From assembly GCF_030433715.1 (NCBI RefSeq), contig NZ_JAROCC010000017.1:1-54049 (forward strand): a stretch of DNA of 54,049 nucleotides, written 5' to 3'. Position 1 is the stretch's first letter; each line of letters opens with the position of its first letter. Positions 6,492-15,827 of this stretch are shown piece after piece. This DNA comes from Sporosarcina highlanderae (GTDB taxonomy: Bacteria; Bacillota; Bacilli; Bacillales_A; Planococcaceae). The notes beneath the pieces are model-generated. The model saw only the letters and a list, made by a program, of their open reading frames with translations. It was not told the DNA's origin and did no database searches. A program made the position numbers and the translations under genes.

Positions 6492-8912
6492 ATGTGGAGG
6501 AAACACCTAAGTACTATTGTTATACTAATAGTAATTTGCCTATTTTTTCCTGCTGTCCATGCAATGGCTGCGCCTGAACTTAAAGTTAAGGTGTCTGCAG
6601 GGTTTGATGGGAAAGCGAAGTATGGAAAAGGAGCACCCATTACGATTGAAATCGAAAATAGTGGAACATCGCCGTTTAATGGTGACTTAGTCGTCGATAC
6701 GCAGCAATCATACGAATCTGGCGTAGGGGAAGTTTTTCCTGTGAACGTAGGGGCCGGTGAAACGAAAACGGTCACTTTCATTAATTCCAAGATGTATGAT
6801 TTCAATATGTATGGTATGAATACGAAATCTATTTTCTTTTATGAAGGCGGTTGGAAAAAGGGGAAAGAGATTGCTCATAAAGGGTCTCAACAAATAACAG
6901 TCGCAATGTACCATGAGGATACAAAAATCTTAACTGCATTTACGGATAATATTGATCGGTTGTCCGCATTAAAAGGGATGCGCTTGACCAATTATCCTAA
7001 TGTGCAGATGATTGATGCATCCAAGATCACATCCGTTAAACTACCGGATGTGTCCGCTGGCTGGGGACCAACTGATGTGATTATCGTAGATGAATATCCG
7101 ATTGCGGATATGTCGGCAGTTGAACAAGATGCGCTTATCAACTATGTTCGTTCGGGCGGAGTCATCATTTTCGGAAATTCAGATCATCTTGCTGTGGAAT
7201 CTGGTGCATTTGCTGAGTTTTTACCTCTTACACTGACAGACAAAACGACTATTGGTCCTGAAGCATTCAAAAATTGGACTGAAATTGACGGATTTGATAA
7301 TGACGTTACCATCTCACAGTCAACCTTGAACACCGATGCGAAAGTAATCTATTCACATGGGCCTAATATTTTGGCAGCATCAAAGTCACTTGGAAAAGGA
7401 ATGGTCGTCCAAACTGCTTTTTCATTAGGTGACGAACCTCTATCAAAAATGCATGGAACACATACTCTATGGAAAAAATTGCTTGACGCTGTCGATCAAT
7501 CAATGATGGCAGGCGGTATAATGCCTTATTATAACGACCCAATGGAATCAATGCGATGGTCCATTGGAAATTCAAACGAACTTTTTCCATCTTTTAAAGT
7601 GTCCGCTCCTCTTCTTTTCGGAGTTATTCTGCTTTATATCATCATCATCATTCCGGTTTTATATCTTGTATTGAAGCGGAAAGACAAGAGAGAGCATGCT
7701 TGGTGGATTATTCCTGCGATTTCAATTGCGGTTTCCGTATTCATCTTTGCCTATGGTGCACGTGATCGTATCGGCCAGGCTCAATTACAGCAGACATCTG
7801 TTTTAGATGTAGGTACGGATGGAACATTGTCGGGTTATTTTGTGGAGTCAATATTGACAAATAAGGCAGGGGATTTTGTTTTCACTGCACCGCGCGAGAC
7901 GACATTATCGACATATACTCCTTTTTCAATGGGTTCTATTTTCGGCCCTTCGCAAATGAGTACCAATGCACATAAACGCGCAATTCTTGAAAGAGATGCA
8001 TCAGGGTCTAAAATGAATCTTAGGGACATTGGATACTGGGATGTTGCTACTGTATATGGCCAAACGACATTGGATATCAAAGGAAATTATGATGTGAATC
8101 TAACTGTAAAAGATAAACAGTTAACAGGAGAAATTACCAATAATTTTCCATTCCCGCTAAAAGATGTTGCAATTTGGTCGGGAAATAAGCAAATAGCCAT
8201 TGGAGATTTAGGCCCCGGTGAAACAGTAAAAGTTAATGAAACATTGACAACTTCCTCGTTATTGCCTAAACGCTCAGTGAGCCAAGTGTATTCGAGCCAA
8301 ATGCCTTTAAATACAGATGAATTAATGGAGTGGAGAAAACGAGGTCTAATGGTGTTTTCAGGCGATTTCATCAACAGTCAATCCAAGCCTGCAATTATTG
8401 GTTATGCGGACACACAATTAATACCTGTAAACCTTGAGGAAGTAAAGGCTTCTACGGATGCTCTAACGATGATTACACAGGCTTTTACAGCAAATATCGA
8501 ATTCAGCGATAAATTTACAATCGACTCCGAAATGATGGAGATGAAGCTTACTTCGGAGAAATATAATGCGGAGCCTTATCTAACCGGTTATCCGGCGAAT
8601 ATGTATTATTTCGATGAAGAAAGTTATATTCAAACATGGAAAATACCGGATGAGTGGATGGAGAAAGGATTTAATTGGCAGTCAATGGATATATCGAAAA
8701 TCCAACGACAATTATACAATGTCAGTATTTTAAATCAAACCACTCAAGAGTTTGAGCAATTAGAGTCTGTACGCAAGCTAACGATCGATTCGATTGTTCC
8801 TTATTTATCCAAAGACGGTGAATTAAAACTACGTATTGAATTTACAAATGGGCAACGAGGGATTGAAGCGCAAGCCCCTGAAATCAAGTTGCATGGTGAG
8901 GTGAAGAAATGA
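6492..8912 (+). CDS. membrane-anchored extracellular protein, first gene of the MoxR/VWA/ABC operon
   Basis: The product has 806 residues with an N-terminal signal peptide (to about residue 27). An extracellular region follows, with an immunoglobulin-like start and a segment resembling a class-I glutamine-amidotransferase fold (DVIIVDEYPIAD, then LINYVRSGGVIIFGN). Two membrane helices lie at about 370-425, and a second large extracellular region ends at the C-terminus. The architecture recalls the auxiliary (GldG-like) subunits that accompany ABC-2 transporters, but I see no clear family match. The ATG at 6492 follows GAGAGGGGG. The stop overlaps the ABC ATPase start (ATGA), so the proteins probably work together at the membrane. 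Confidence 0.75.
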   Translation: MWRKHLSTIVILIVICLFFPAVHAMAAPELKVKVSAGFDGKAKYGKGAPITIEIENSGTSPFNGDLVVDTQQSYESGVGEVFPVNVGAGETKTVTFINSKMYDFNMYGMNTKSIFFYEGGWKKGKEIAHKGSQQITVAMYHEDTKILTAFTDNIDRLSALKGMRLTNYPNVQMIDASKITSVKLPDVSAGWGPTDVIIVDEYPIADMSAVEQDALINYVRSGGVIIFGNSDHLAVESGAFAEFLPLTLTDKTTIGPEAFKNWTEIDGFDNDVTISQSTLNTDAKVIYSHGPNILAASKSLGKGMVVQTAFSLGDEPLSKMHGTHTLWKKLLDAVDQSMMAGGIMPYYNDPMESMRWSIGNSNELFPSFKVSAPLLFGVILLYIIIIIPVLYLVLKRKDKREHAWWIIPAISIAVSVFIFAYGARDRIGQAQLQQTSVLDVGTDGTLSGYFVESILTNKAGDFVFTAPRETTLSTYTPFSMGSIFGPSQMSTNAHKRAILERDASGSKMNLRDIGYWDVATVYGQTTLDIKGNYDVNLTVKDKQLTGEITNNFPFPLKDVAIWSGNKQIAIGDLGPGETVKVNETLTTSSLLPKRSVSQVYSSQMPLNTDELMEWRKRGLMVFSGDFINSQSKPAIIGYADTQLIPVNLEEVKASTDALTMITQAFTANIEFSDKFTIDSEMMEMKLTSEKYNAEPYLTGYPANMYYFDEESYIQTWKIPDEWMEKGFNWQSMDISKIQRQLYNVSILNQTTQEFEQLESVRKLTIDSIVPYLSKDGELKLRIEFTNGQRGIEAQAPEIKLHGEVKK

Positions 8913-9841
8913 TAGAGATTAAAGGTCTGACAAAGAAATATGGTCAATTCACCGCGCTTGATAATTTGAATCTTACACTCGATGAGGGAACGGTATTTGG
9001 ATTTGTCGGTGCGAATGGCGCGGGTAAGTCTACGACATTTTTAATATTATCCACATTGCTTCAACCAACTTCGGGGGAAGTTCTCATTAATGGCATCAGT
9101 GTTCGGGAAAAACCATCAGAGATCCGAAAACTGATCGGTTATATGCCAGATTTCTTCGGTGTCTACGATCAGCTGAAGGCTGATGAATACTTGGACTTTT
9201 ACGGGGCGAGCTATGGTATTCCAGAAGAGGAAAGGAAGAAACTTATACCACAGTTGTTAGAATTAGTGAACCTAACCCATAAAAGATATTCTTACGTAGA
9301 TTTGCTGTCAAGGGGAATGAAGCAAAGATTATGCTTGGCACGAAGCTTGATACACGATCCGAAAGTACTTATTTTGGATGAACCCGCATCTGGCCTTGAT
9401 CCAAGGGCACGTGTTGAAATGCGTGATATTTTAAAAACGTTAAAAGGTATGGGGAAGACAATATTAATATCTTCCCACATTCTGCCTGAACTTGCGGAAA
9501 TGTGTGATGAAATTGGTGTTATTGACAATGGAAAACTGATTGCGCATGGATCAGTTGCTGATATTCAGAAAAAATTACAGGGTGAAAAAGTGATTACAGT
9601 TCGACTTGGTGACAAAACGGATGAAGCGATTTCTTTCTTTGAAGAGCAGCCGTACGTGACTACAATTGAAAGGCTCGATAGCGAGGATGGCATTTCCTTC
9701 ACGTATAAGGGAAGCGAAGAGGAGCAGATAGGTATGTTGAAAAAGGCGATGTTAGAGGATTTGCCGATTGTTTCGTTCATGGAGCATGTAACAAACCTTG
9801 AAGATGTCTTCATGGAAATAACGAAGGAGGCCGCTGACTAA
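8909..9841 (+). CDS. ABC-2 type transporter ATP-binding protein
   Basis: The product is a 310-residue ABC ATPase. Walker A is GANGAGKST (about residue 35), the signature is LSRGMKQR, Walker B is LILDEPASGLDP, and the switch His is in SSHILPE. A C-terminal regulatory extension of about 90 residues follows. It starts inside the stop codon of the preceding gene and is followed one base later by the permease gene, forming a two-gene exporter. The transport substrate is unknown; the operon suggests a role in envelope assembly or export linked to MoxR/VWA proteins. Confidence 0.92.
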   Translation: MIEIKGLTKKYGQFTALDNLNLTLDEGTVFGFVGANGAGKSTTFLILSTLLQPTSGEVLINGISVREKPSEIRKLIGYMPDFFGVYDQLKADEYLDFYGASYGIPEEERKKLIPQLLELVNLTHKRYSYVDLLSRGMKQRLCLARSLIHDPKVLILDEPASGLDPRARVEMRDILKTLKGMGKTILISSHILPELAEMCDEIGVIDNGKLIAHGSVADIQKKLQGEKVITVRLGDKTDEAISFFEEQPYVTTIERLDSEDGISFTYKGSEEEQIGMLKKAMLEDLPIVSFMEHVTNLEDVFMEITKEAAD

Positions 9842-9842
9842 T

Positions 9843-10685
9843 ATGAATTTTAATAATCCGGTTCTCTTTAAGGAATTAAAACTTAGATTCCGATCATTCA
9901 AAGGTTTTAATGGCATATTATTCTTTCTGCTTGCTATGTGCGTGTTTGTGTTCGGTTATATATTCCTGACTGTCAATATGACAGGCTCTTCGTATTTCAG
10001 ACCAAGTCAGAGCTTTGTGCTTTTCGCTTTTCTTTCATACATCCAGTTAGGGCTTGTGTTATTCACGGCCCCCGGATTAACAGCGGGATCGATTAGTTCT
10101 GAAAGGGAAAAACAGACGCTGCCGATCCTATTGACGACATCTCAGAGCTCGTTTCAAATAATTTCGGGTAAAATGCTTTCTTCCGTAGCTTTCCTTTTAC
10201 TATTAATAGTTGCAGGGCTACCCGTTTATAGTTTGGTATTCCTGTTTGGCGGAATTTCTCCTGTGGATTTCGCCAAAGTATTCTTCTTCCTGTTCGTAAC
10301 CTTGCTTGCGATAGGAAGTCTCGGTGTAATGTTCTCAACGTTAATTCGCAGAACAATTGTATCGATGATCGCAACTTATGGGTCCATGCTTTTCCTTTCG
10401 GTAGTGACTGGTTTCCTTTTAATTATTGTCATGCAGATGAAAGCATTTAACACAATGGGGACCGTTGCAACACCTTCTTATTTAGGTCAGTTTTTGGCAT
10501 CGATTAATCCTGCGGTGCTTTTCGCATCATTTTTATCACCTGAGTTGAATAGAACCATTAGTGAATTGACGAAAATCGAGTTCCCGATTTGGGCTGGATA
10601 TTTGATATTTTATAGCTTGATTACAGCGGCAGCTTTATTCATATCAGTGAAGAAATTACGTGTTAATATGAAGAGATTAAAATGA
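9843..10685 (+). CDS. ABC-2 type transporter permease
   Basis: The product is a 280-residue integral membrane protein with about six hydrophobic helices. After the second helix it has the sequence GSISSEREKQTLPILLTT, a conserved cytosolic segment typical of ABC-2 permeases of the GldF/NatB kind. It begins one base after the ATPase gene and is followed 13 bases later by the coiled-coil protein gene. Together with the ATPase and the 806-residue protein it resembles the GldA/GldF/GldG arrangement in other phyla; that comparison is an inference. Confidence 0.88.
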   Translation: MNFNNPVLFKELKLRFRSFKGFNGILFFLLAMCVFVFGYIFLTVNMTGSSYFRPSQSFVLFAFLSYIQLGLVLFTAPGLTAGSISSEREKQTLPILLTTSQSSFQIISGKMLSSVAFLLLLIVAGLPVYSLVFLFGGISPVDFAKVFFFLFVTLLAIGSLGVMFSTLIRRTIVSMIATYGSMLFLSVVTGFLLIIVMQMKAFNTMGTVATPSYLGQFLASINPAVLFASFLSPELNRTISELTKIEFPIWAGYLIFYSLITAAALFISVKKLRVNMKRLK

Positions 10686-10698
10686 TGAGGTGTGACAG

Positions 10699-12162
10699 AT
10701 GGAAGGGAAAATAGCGTTACAGCGATATGTCAAGAGGGCATTAAGGTCATTACGTCTGGAACGATTGGTCTATAAGCTGCAAACTGGATTGTTTTTGTCT
10801 GCTTTGTTGTTCACACTAATCCTTTCCGCTTCCAGACTGTTCATACTGCCTCATTACTTGTTACTTGCGACTTATATTTCTTGCTCTACAATCGGAATAA
10901 CAATAGTTATTTTGTTGATCAAAAATGTTCGACAAGACGAAGCAATCTGGAAGTTAGATAAGTATCTGCCTGACAACTTATTAGTGACCGCATTGGATGA
11001 GCGTGTTCAACAATCCAGCTACGCGGAGACAATCACACAAAATGCGAAAAAAAATATGAATAACGCATTTACACAATTTAAAAGACGTGAAAAAAAATAT
11101 GTAAATGGCAAGATGTTAATTGGTTTTCTCTTTCTTTTTACAGCCTCAATACTGTTGGTTATGTTTCCTTCTAATGCACAACAGGAGGCAAAAGCAATTG
11201 CTCAGGAAAAAGAGATTATTGAGGAACTTAAGAAAGAAATCCAAGAGTTGGCTAAGAAAGAAAAGCTCCCCGAAGTCAAAAAGGAACTTGAGGACCTTGC
11301 TGAGAAATTAAAAGACACTGAAACAACTGAAGAAACATTAAGGGAATTAGTGAAAAAGCAGAAAGAATTCAAGTTGAAGGAACAGAGATTAGCCGAAAAG
11401 AAAACTAGTGATGGAGATGGATTAAGCGAGTCCGAAGAAGAAGAACTCGAAAAACTTAGACCGTTAGTCGACCAACTTGCTCAGCAAGCTGGAAAGACAC
11501 AATCTGCATTAAATAAAATTGGTAAGGCTCCATCTTTACCAGCATTAGCTAATGCAGGGAACCAGCCGCCTACTAACAATGGTCAATCAGGATCTACCGG
11601 AAAACCTAACTCAGGCCAGCCGCAAGTAAATAGCGGAGGTCAGGGCCAACAAGGCCAAGGCCAAAGTGAAGGCCAGGGCCAAGGTGAAGGTCAGGGTCAA
11701 GGCGAAGGGCAGGGCGAAGGCGAAGGCCAAGGAGAAGGCCAGGGCGAAGGCCAAGGAGAAGGCCAGGGCCAAGGTCAAGGCCAAGGTCAAGGCCAAGGCC
11801 AAGGCCAAGGTCAAGGTCAAGGCCAAGGTCAAGGCCAAGGTCAAGGCCAAGGCCAAGGTAAAGGTCAAGGTCAAGGCCAAGGTTCGGGACAAGGAACAGG
11901 TAAGGGCGGGCGTGATATGCTCTCGATTCCTTCTGACAGAATCGGTGGCTACAATGATCCATCGGTTGTCGGGGGGGAACTTGGAGAAGGCGAGTTCATC
12001 GAAGAGAACGAACGTGAAGGTCTTGTTGAGAGAGGGACGCTTAAGCCATACCGCGAAGCAATCGGCAGCTATAAAGACGCTTACTTGAAAGGTTCGGATA
12101 AGTTGAAGCTACCCGCAGATTTACAAAGGGTTCTTTCCGATTACTTTTCGTCAATTGAATGA
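10699..12162 (+). CDS. DUF4175-like membrane protein with coiled coil and long Gly-Gln/Glu repeat
   Basis: The product has 487 residues. Two hydrophobic segments lie near 27-75 and a third at about 139-157. A charged coiled-coil region covers about 165-260. A low-complexity stretch of GQ and GE pairs runs from about 313 to 400, and a conserved-looking C-terminal part (MLSIPSDRIGGYNDP, then YREAIGSYKDAYLKG) follows. The plan (paired N-terminal helices, coiled coil, GQ-rich stretch) resembles DUF4175/aProt_lowcomp proteins of proteobacteria, which also occur with MoxR and VWA genes; homology is not proven. The ATG at 10699 follows GATGAGGTG. The C-terminal motif is likely the functional part and the GQ stretch a flexible spacer. 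Confidence 0.75.
   Translation: MEGKIALQRYVKRALRSLRLERLVYKLQTGLFLSALLFTLILSASRLFILPHYLLLATYISCSTIGITIVILLIKNVRQDEAIWKLDKYLPDNLLVTALDERVQQSSYAETITQNAKKNMNNAFTQFKRREKKYVNGKMLIGFLFLFTASILLVMFPSNAQQEAKAIAQEKEIIEELKKEIQELAKKEKLPEVKKELEDLAEKLKDTETTEETLRELVKKQKEFKLKEQRLAEKKTSDGDGLSESEEEELEKLRPLVDQLAQQAGKTQSALNKIGKAPSLPALANAGNQPPTNNGQSGSTGKPNSGQPQVNSGGQGQQGQGQSEGQGQGEGQGQGEGQGEGEGQGEGQGEGQGEGQGQGQGQGQGQGQGQGQGQGQGQGQGQGQGQGKGQGQGQGSGQGTGKGGRDMLSIPSDRIGGYNDPSVVGGELGEGEFIEENEREGLVERGTLKPYREAIGSYKDAYLKGSDKLKLPADLQRVLSDYFSSIE
11635..11900 (+). repeat. hexanucleotide low-complexity repeat (GGYCAA/GGYGAA) within a gene
   Basis: About 265 bp are built from GGCCAA, GGTCAA and GGCGAA units encoding Gly-Gln and Gly-Glu pairs. 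The third base of the Gly codon alternates C/T, so the units are similar but not identical. Being a multiple of three, changes in unit number would keep the frame. It leaves all frames open, producing several false ORFs. Confidence 0.9.
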
Positions 12163-12184
12163 GATATGGATGGGAGATGTACAC

Positions 12185-13180
12185 ATGTCGTTTTCGCCAG
12201 AGCAATTTGAAGAAATGAGTAAAAAACTTACTGAAGTACGGGAGGAAATCGGTAAATTCATAGTTGGGCAACAGGAAGCAGTTGAATTTTCCTTGTACTC
12301 AATATTGGCTGATGGGCATGCTTTATTAGAAGGGTTGCCCGGACTTGGAAAGACCATGCTTATCCGAACAATTTCTGAAGTCTTGGATCTTTCCTTCTCC
12401 CGAATCCAATTCACACCTGACCTAATGCCGGCAGATATAACGGGAACCAGCATTCTTGAACGAAATGAAGAAGGAATGCAACGGTTTGTATTTAAGGAGG
12501 GCCCTATCTTCAGCCAGATGGTCCTTGCGGATGAAATCAACCGAGCAACTCCTAAAACCCAAAGTGCACTTCTTGAGGCGATGGGGGAAAAGACTGTTAC
12601 CGTACTTGGAGAAACAAGAAAGATGGCCAAACCGTTTTTTGTATTGGCTACTCAGAACCCGATTGAAATGGAAGGTACTTATCCATTGCCAGAAGCCCAG
12701 ATGGACCGCTTCTTATGTAAAGTTTTATTGCCTTATCCTTCAAAGGAAGAACTGAAGGAAATCATGCTAAGAACAACTGGCCCTGGTTCCATTACGATTC
12801 GAAAAGTGATGAATTCCGAAACAATCGTAGAAGCGCAGGAGATGGTAAAAGCAGTCGTTATCGCGGATGATATGATTGACTACGCAGTCGAACTCGTTTC
12901 AGCAACCCATCATAAATCAGGGGCAGGAGATGAATGGAGCCAGTATGTACAATATGGCAGCGGTCCACGAGGCTTGCAGTCCATCATACGTCTTGCAAAA
13001 GCAAGGGCGCTTATGGCAGGACGGGTACATGTGTCAATTGCCGATATTAAAACTGTCGCGAAACCAGCATTACGGCACCGTGTCCTTATCAATTATGAAG
13101 GGGAAGCGGAAGGGATCGATGTTGATAAACTGATCGATAAATTGGTGGAAGAAGTACGTCAAGGGGCATCTGTGCGATGA
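12185..13180 (+). CDS. MoxR-type AAA+ ATPase
   Basis: The product is a 331-residue AAA+ protein of the MoxR subfamily. It has Walker A GLPGLGKT (about residue 49), Walker B VLADEINRATPKTQSALLEAM, sensor 1 in LATQNPIEMEGTYPLPEAQMDRF, and a C-terminal lid domain. MoxR ATPases act as chaperones that help fold or load cofactors onto protein complexes, usually with VWA proteins coded next to them, as here. The ATG at 12185 follows GGGAGATG at correct spacing; two earlier in-frame ATGs (12155, 12170) overlap the previous gene and lack a ribosome site. Its end overlaps the DUF58 gene by ATGA. Confidence 0.93.
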   Translation: MSFSPEQFEEMSKKLTEVREEIGKFIVGQQEAVEFSLYSILADGHALLEGLPGLGKTMLIRTISEVLDLSFSRIQFTPDLMPADITGTSILERNEEGMQRFVFKEGPIFSQMVLADEINRATPKTQSALLEAMGEKTVTVLGETRKMAKPFFVLATQNPIEMEGTYPLPEAQMDRFLCKVLLPYPSKEELKEIMLRTTGPGSITIRKVMNSETIVEAQEMVKAVVIADDMIDYAVELVSATHHKSGAGDEWSQYVQYGSGPRGLQSIIRLAKARALMAGRVHVSIADIKTVAKPALRHRVLINYEGEAEGIDVDKLIDKLVEEVRQGASVR

Positions 13181-14049
13181 AGGGGGAGCTATTTCCCGAT
13201 AGATTGGCCAAACGATTGGGTGCCTTGTCCATTTCAACAAAATCGAGGCGCCTTGGTCATCATAAAGGTGCTCATCGATCGAGTAAGACGGGCTCTTCCC
13301 TTGACTTTTCAGACTTTCGCGAATATCATCCTGGCGATGATTTACGGCATATCGACTGGAATGTATTTGCACGTACTGATAAGCCATTCATTAAACAGTT
13401 TTTGGATGAACAGGAAATGCGGGTACATATATTGCTTGATTCCACAAAGTCGATGAGTACGGATGGAAAATGGAATTTTGCACGTCAGATTGCGATAGGA
13501 TTTGGACATATTGCTTTAAAAAGCGGTGATACGGTTTCATTTTCCACCTATAACACGAGAGAAAGTTATTTCTTTCGAAAAAAAGGTGCGTTGCATCGGG
13601 CATCCTTATCAAAATTCATATCCAAACTGGATAACCCTTCATCGACTATGGATTTTGCAGATCATGCCCTAAAACATATACCGAAAGCGGTCACTGTTCT
13701 ATTAATTATTACGGATGGTCTTGAACAGCTTGATAAGTGGGAGAAGTTATTCAGGAGATTACCGGGTATTTGTAAAGATATTCGAATAGTGACTGTCCAC
13801 TCCGCACAAGAAGAGATTCCCACATACGAAGGGGACGTTCGGTTAGTGGATATCGAGAATGAATCGGTCATCGAAGTTTCGATGACCAAAAGAATTGTAG
13901 AAGATTATACAGAAAAAAAACGAAAACATGAAACCCAACTAACTGCATTGGCGAATAAATACGGAATCCGACTATTACGTACTGAGACTTCTGAAGGTGT
14001 CATGGATTTATTTACGAAAAAAATGCGCCAAGTAGGTTGGTTACAATGA
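13177..14049 (+). CDS. DUF58 domain protein (VWA-like)
   Basis: The product has 290 residues with the DUF58 signature SSLDFSDFREYHPGDDLRHIDWN at about residues 40-62. A von Willebrand A-like fold follows, with DSTKSMS as the likely metal-binding (MIDAS) motif and TDGLEQ later. No signal peptide or membrane helix is visible, so it is probably cytosolic and may contact the MoxR ATPase on the inner face. DUF58 proteins nearly always follow moxR. The start codon overlaps the moxR stop. Confidence 0.9.
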   Translation: MKGELFPDRLAKRLGALSISTKSRRLGHHKGAHRSSKTGSSLDFSDFREYHPGDDLRHIDWNVFARTDKPFIKQFLDEQEMRVHILLDSTKSMSTDGKWNFARQIAIGFGHIALKSGDTVSFSTYNTRESYFFRKKGALHRASLSKFISKLDNPSSTMDFADHALKHIPKAVTVLLIITDGLEQLDKWEKLFRRLPGICKDIRIVTVHSAQEEIPTYEGDVRLVDIENESVIEVSMTKRIVEDYTEKKRKHETQLTALANKYGIRLLRTETSEGVMDLFTKKMRQVGWLQ

Positions 14050-14063
14050 TGGGAGGCGGCTAA

Positions 14064-15827
14064 GTGGGGTTCGATCAGTTAAGTAATATGTGGACTGCAG
14101 TTTTTCCGTTGGCCGTCCTTCTCTATTATTTCTTTAGGAAAAAGTATGTGACTACAACAATTTCATCCACTTTATTCTGGGAGAAGTCAATGCGGGAGAC
14201 AAAGGTGTCTCCTTATTTGAAAAATTTACAGCGTAATGCATTATTCTATTTACAAATGGCGGCATTTTTGCTTTTTCTGTTCATTTTGCTTGGACCATTT
14301 TTACCGAAGGAATCCGTTCCTACTAGTCATACTGTATTCATCGTTGATACGTCAGCAAGCATGGGTGCAACAGTTGGTGAACTTTCATTATTTGAAAGCA
14401 ATAAAGAAAAAATACAAGAGCTTGCTGAACAACGGGCGGGAAGCGCAATATCAATCATTACGACTGGCAAGGAACCTTCATTGTTAGTGCGTAAAGAGAC
14501 AGATGAACGCGCCGTTTTGGCTGCTATCAATCAATTAGACATGCAATATGAACATGAACATATGGCACGCTCAATCGATTTCGCGAAGTCAATCGCTTTG
14601 CAAGATGGCGCGGATGTCCATATTTTTACCGACTTTTTGGATAGATCCGTATTTATGGAAAGCGAAAATGGAATCACTTGGACAGTACATACCAATGAAA
14701 AACCGTTAGCAAATATTGCAATAGAGAAGTTCGGGGCTGTAGCTACTATGAATGGAACCGAAGCGATTGTTAAACTGTCTAATCAATCTACATCCAAGCA
14801 ACCTGGAAAGATGATCATAAAGAATGGAGTGACGGGTGAAACGTTGTCCGAACAGGATTTCTTTATTGATGCTGGAGCTGATTTGCTTCTTTCATTTAAG
14901 GAGTTACCAACAGTATCCGCCATTAGGGCTGTTCTACAAGTTCAAGATGATTACCCAACGGATAACGAGGCACTGATTTTGATTGGAAACGCATCATCAG
15001 AGGTTATCGTTGATAGTCAATTACATGAGCTTGTTAAGAAAGCATTTGAAGCGATAGGATTGACTGTAACAACGGGTTCCGTAAGTGAGATGGAGATGGC
15101 AAGAGATCAGGCTATTCTTGTGACAAATGATCCTTCATTTCTCCGGGAAGGGACCGAACCAATTCTATTGATGGGCAGGAATGATTCATCAACAGAACCG
15201 GTTTCTGGAATGGTGCAAACCGTAAACGACTCTTTGTTTACGATTGCATCGATTAAAGATATTTACGTGAGTGCCTTATACCCTCCGTTTGAGGGATATG
15301 CGACATTGGCGACGGTAGATGGAAAGCCTTTTATACAACGCTCTCAGCGGGGAGATATTGTTGTATTATCTGATATTGCCTTAACCGATTGGCCGTTACA
15401 CCCATCTTTCCCATTATTTATTTGGAGTTCCGCTGAAATGTTAAGGTCGGGAAGCGACAATGTAGGGGCATTTATACCGAATGAACGGAAAGCGGTCTTA
15501 ACAAGCGGATCAGAAGGAATCGAAATTTTTACGACTGAAGACAAATATGTTGCAAGCTATCCGGATGGCGGAAGTTTTGTTGCACCTTCGAAACCCGGGA
15601 TTTATAAAATGATAGACGGCGGAACAGAGAAGTATTTTTCTGTTCAACTAGAGTTAGGTGAAAAAATCGTATCCCATGGATCGGGTTATAAACAAGGATT
15701 CGTGGAAACCGATGATGCAGGGAAAGAAGAAGGCAAAAATATGATTGGATGGCTATTCTTATTGCCTGTCCTCCTTCTTTTATTGATCGAGTGGGAGGTG
15801 CAAAGACGTCGTGGATATCCGAATTGA
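14064..15827 (+). CDS. BatA-like membrane protein with VWA domain
   Basis: The product has 587 residues. Helices at about 10-25 and 60-80 enclose the BatA N-terminal domain (TTTISSTLFWEKS), and a VWA domain follows with MIDAS motif DTSAS near residue 94 and later FTDFLDRS. An extracellular region of several hundred residues leads to one C-terminal helix (about 560-578) and a short basic tail. BatA-like proteins occur with MoxR and DUF58 as a membrane complex. The GTG at 14064 follows GGGAGG. The 3' end overlaps the next gene by 17 nt. Confidence 0.82.
   Translation: MGFDQLSNMWTAVFPLAVLLYYFFRKKYVTTTISSTLFWEKSMRETKVSPYLKNLQRNALFYLQMAAFLLFLFILLGPFLPKESVPTSHTVFIVDTSASMGATVGELSLFESNKEKIQELAEQRAGSAISIITTGKEPSLLVRKETDERAVLAAINQLDMQYEHEHMARSIDFAKSIALQDGADVHIFTDFLDRSVFMESENGITWTVHTNEKPLANIAIEKFGAVATMNGTEAIVKLSNQSTSKQPGKMIIKNGVTGETLSEQDFFIDAGADLLLSFKELPTVSAIRAVLQVQDDYPTDNEALILIGNASSEVIVDSQLHELVKKAFEAIGLTVTTGSVSEMEMARDQAILVTNDPSFLREGTEPILLMGRNDSSTEPVSGMVQTVNDSLFTIASIKDIYVSALYPPFEGYATLATVDGKPFIQRSQRGDIVVLSDIALTDWPLHPSFPLFIWSSAEMLRSGSDNVGAFIPNERKAVLTSGSEGIEIFTTEDKYVASYPDGGSFVAPSKPGIYKMIDGGTEKYFSVQLELGEKIVSHGSGYKQGFVETDDAGKEEGKNMIGWLFLLPVLLLLLIEWEVQRRRGYPN

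Noticed and set aside
11606..12088. Overlapping ORFs on both strands in the GQ repeat region (poly Lys-Ala and Leu-rich readings)
   Set aside because: They are produced by the hexanucleotide repeat, which has no stop in any frame; the main frame alone continues into a conserved C-terminus and has a ribosome site.
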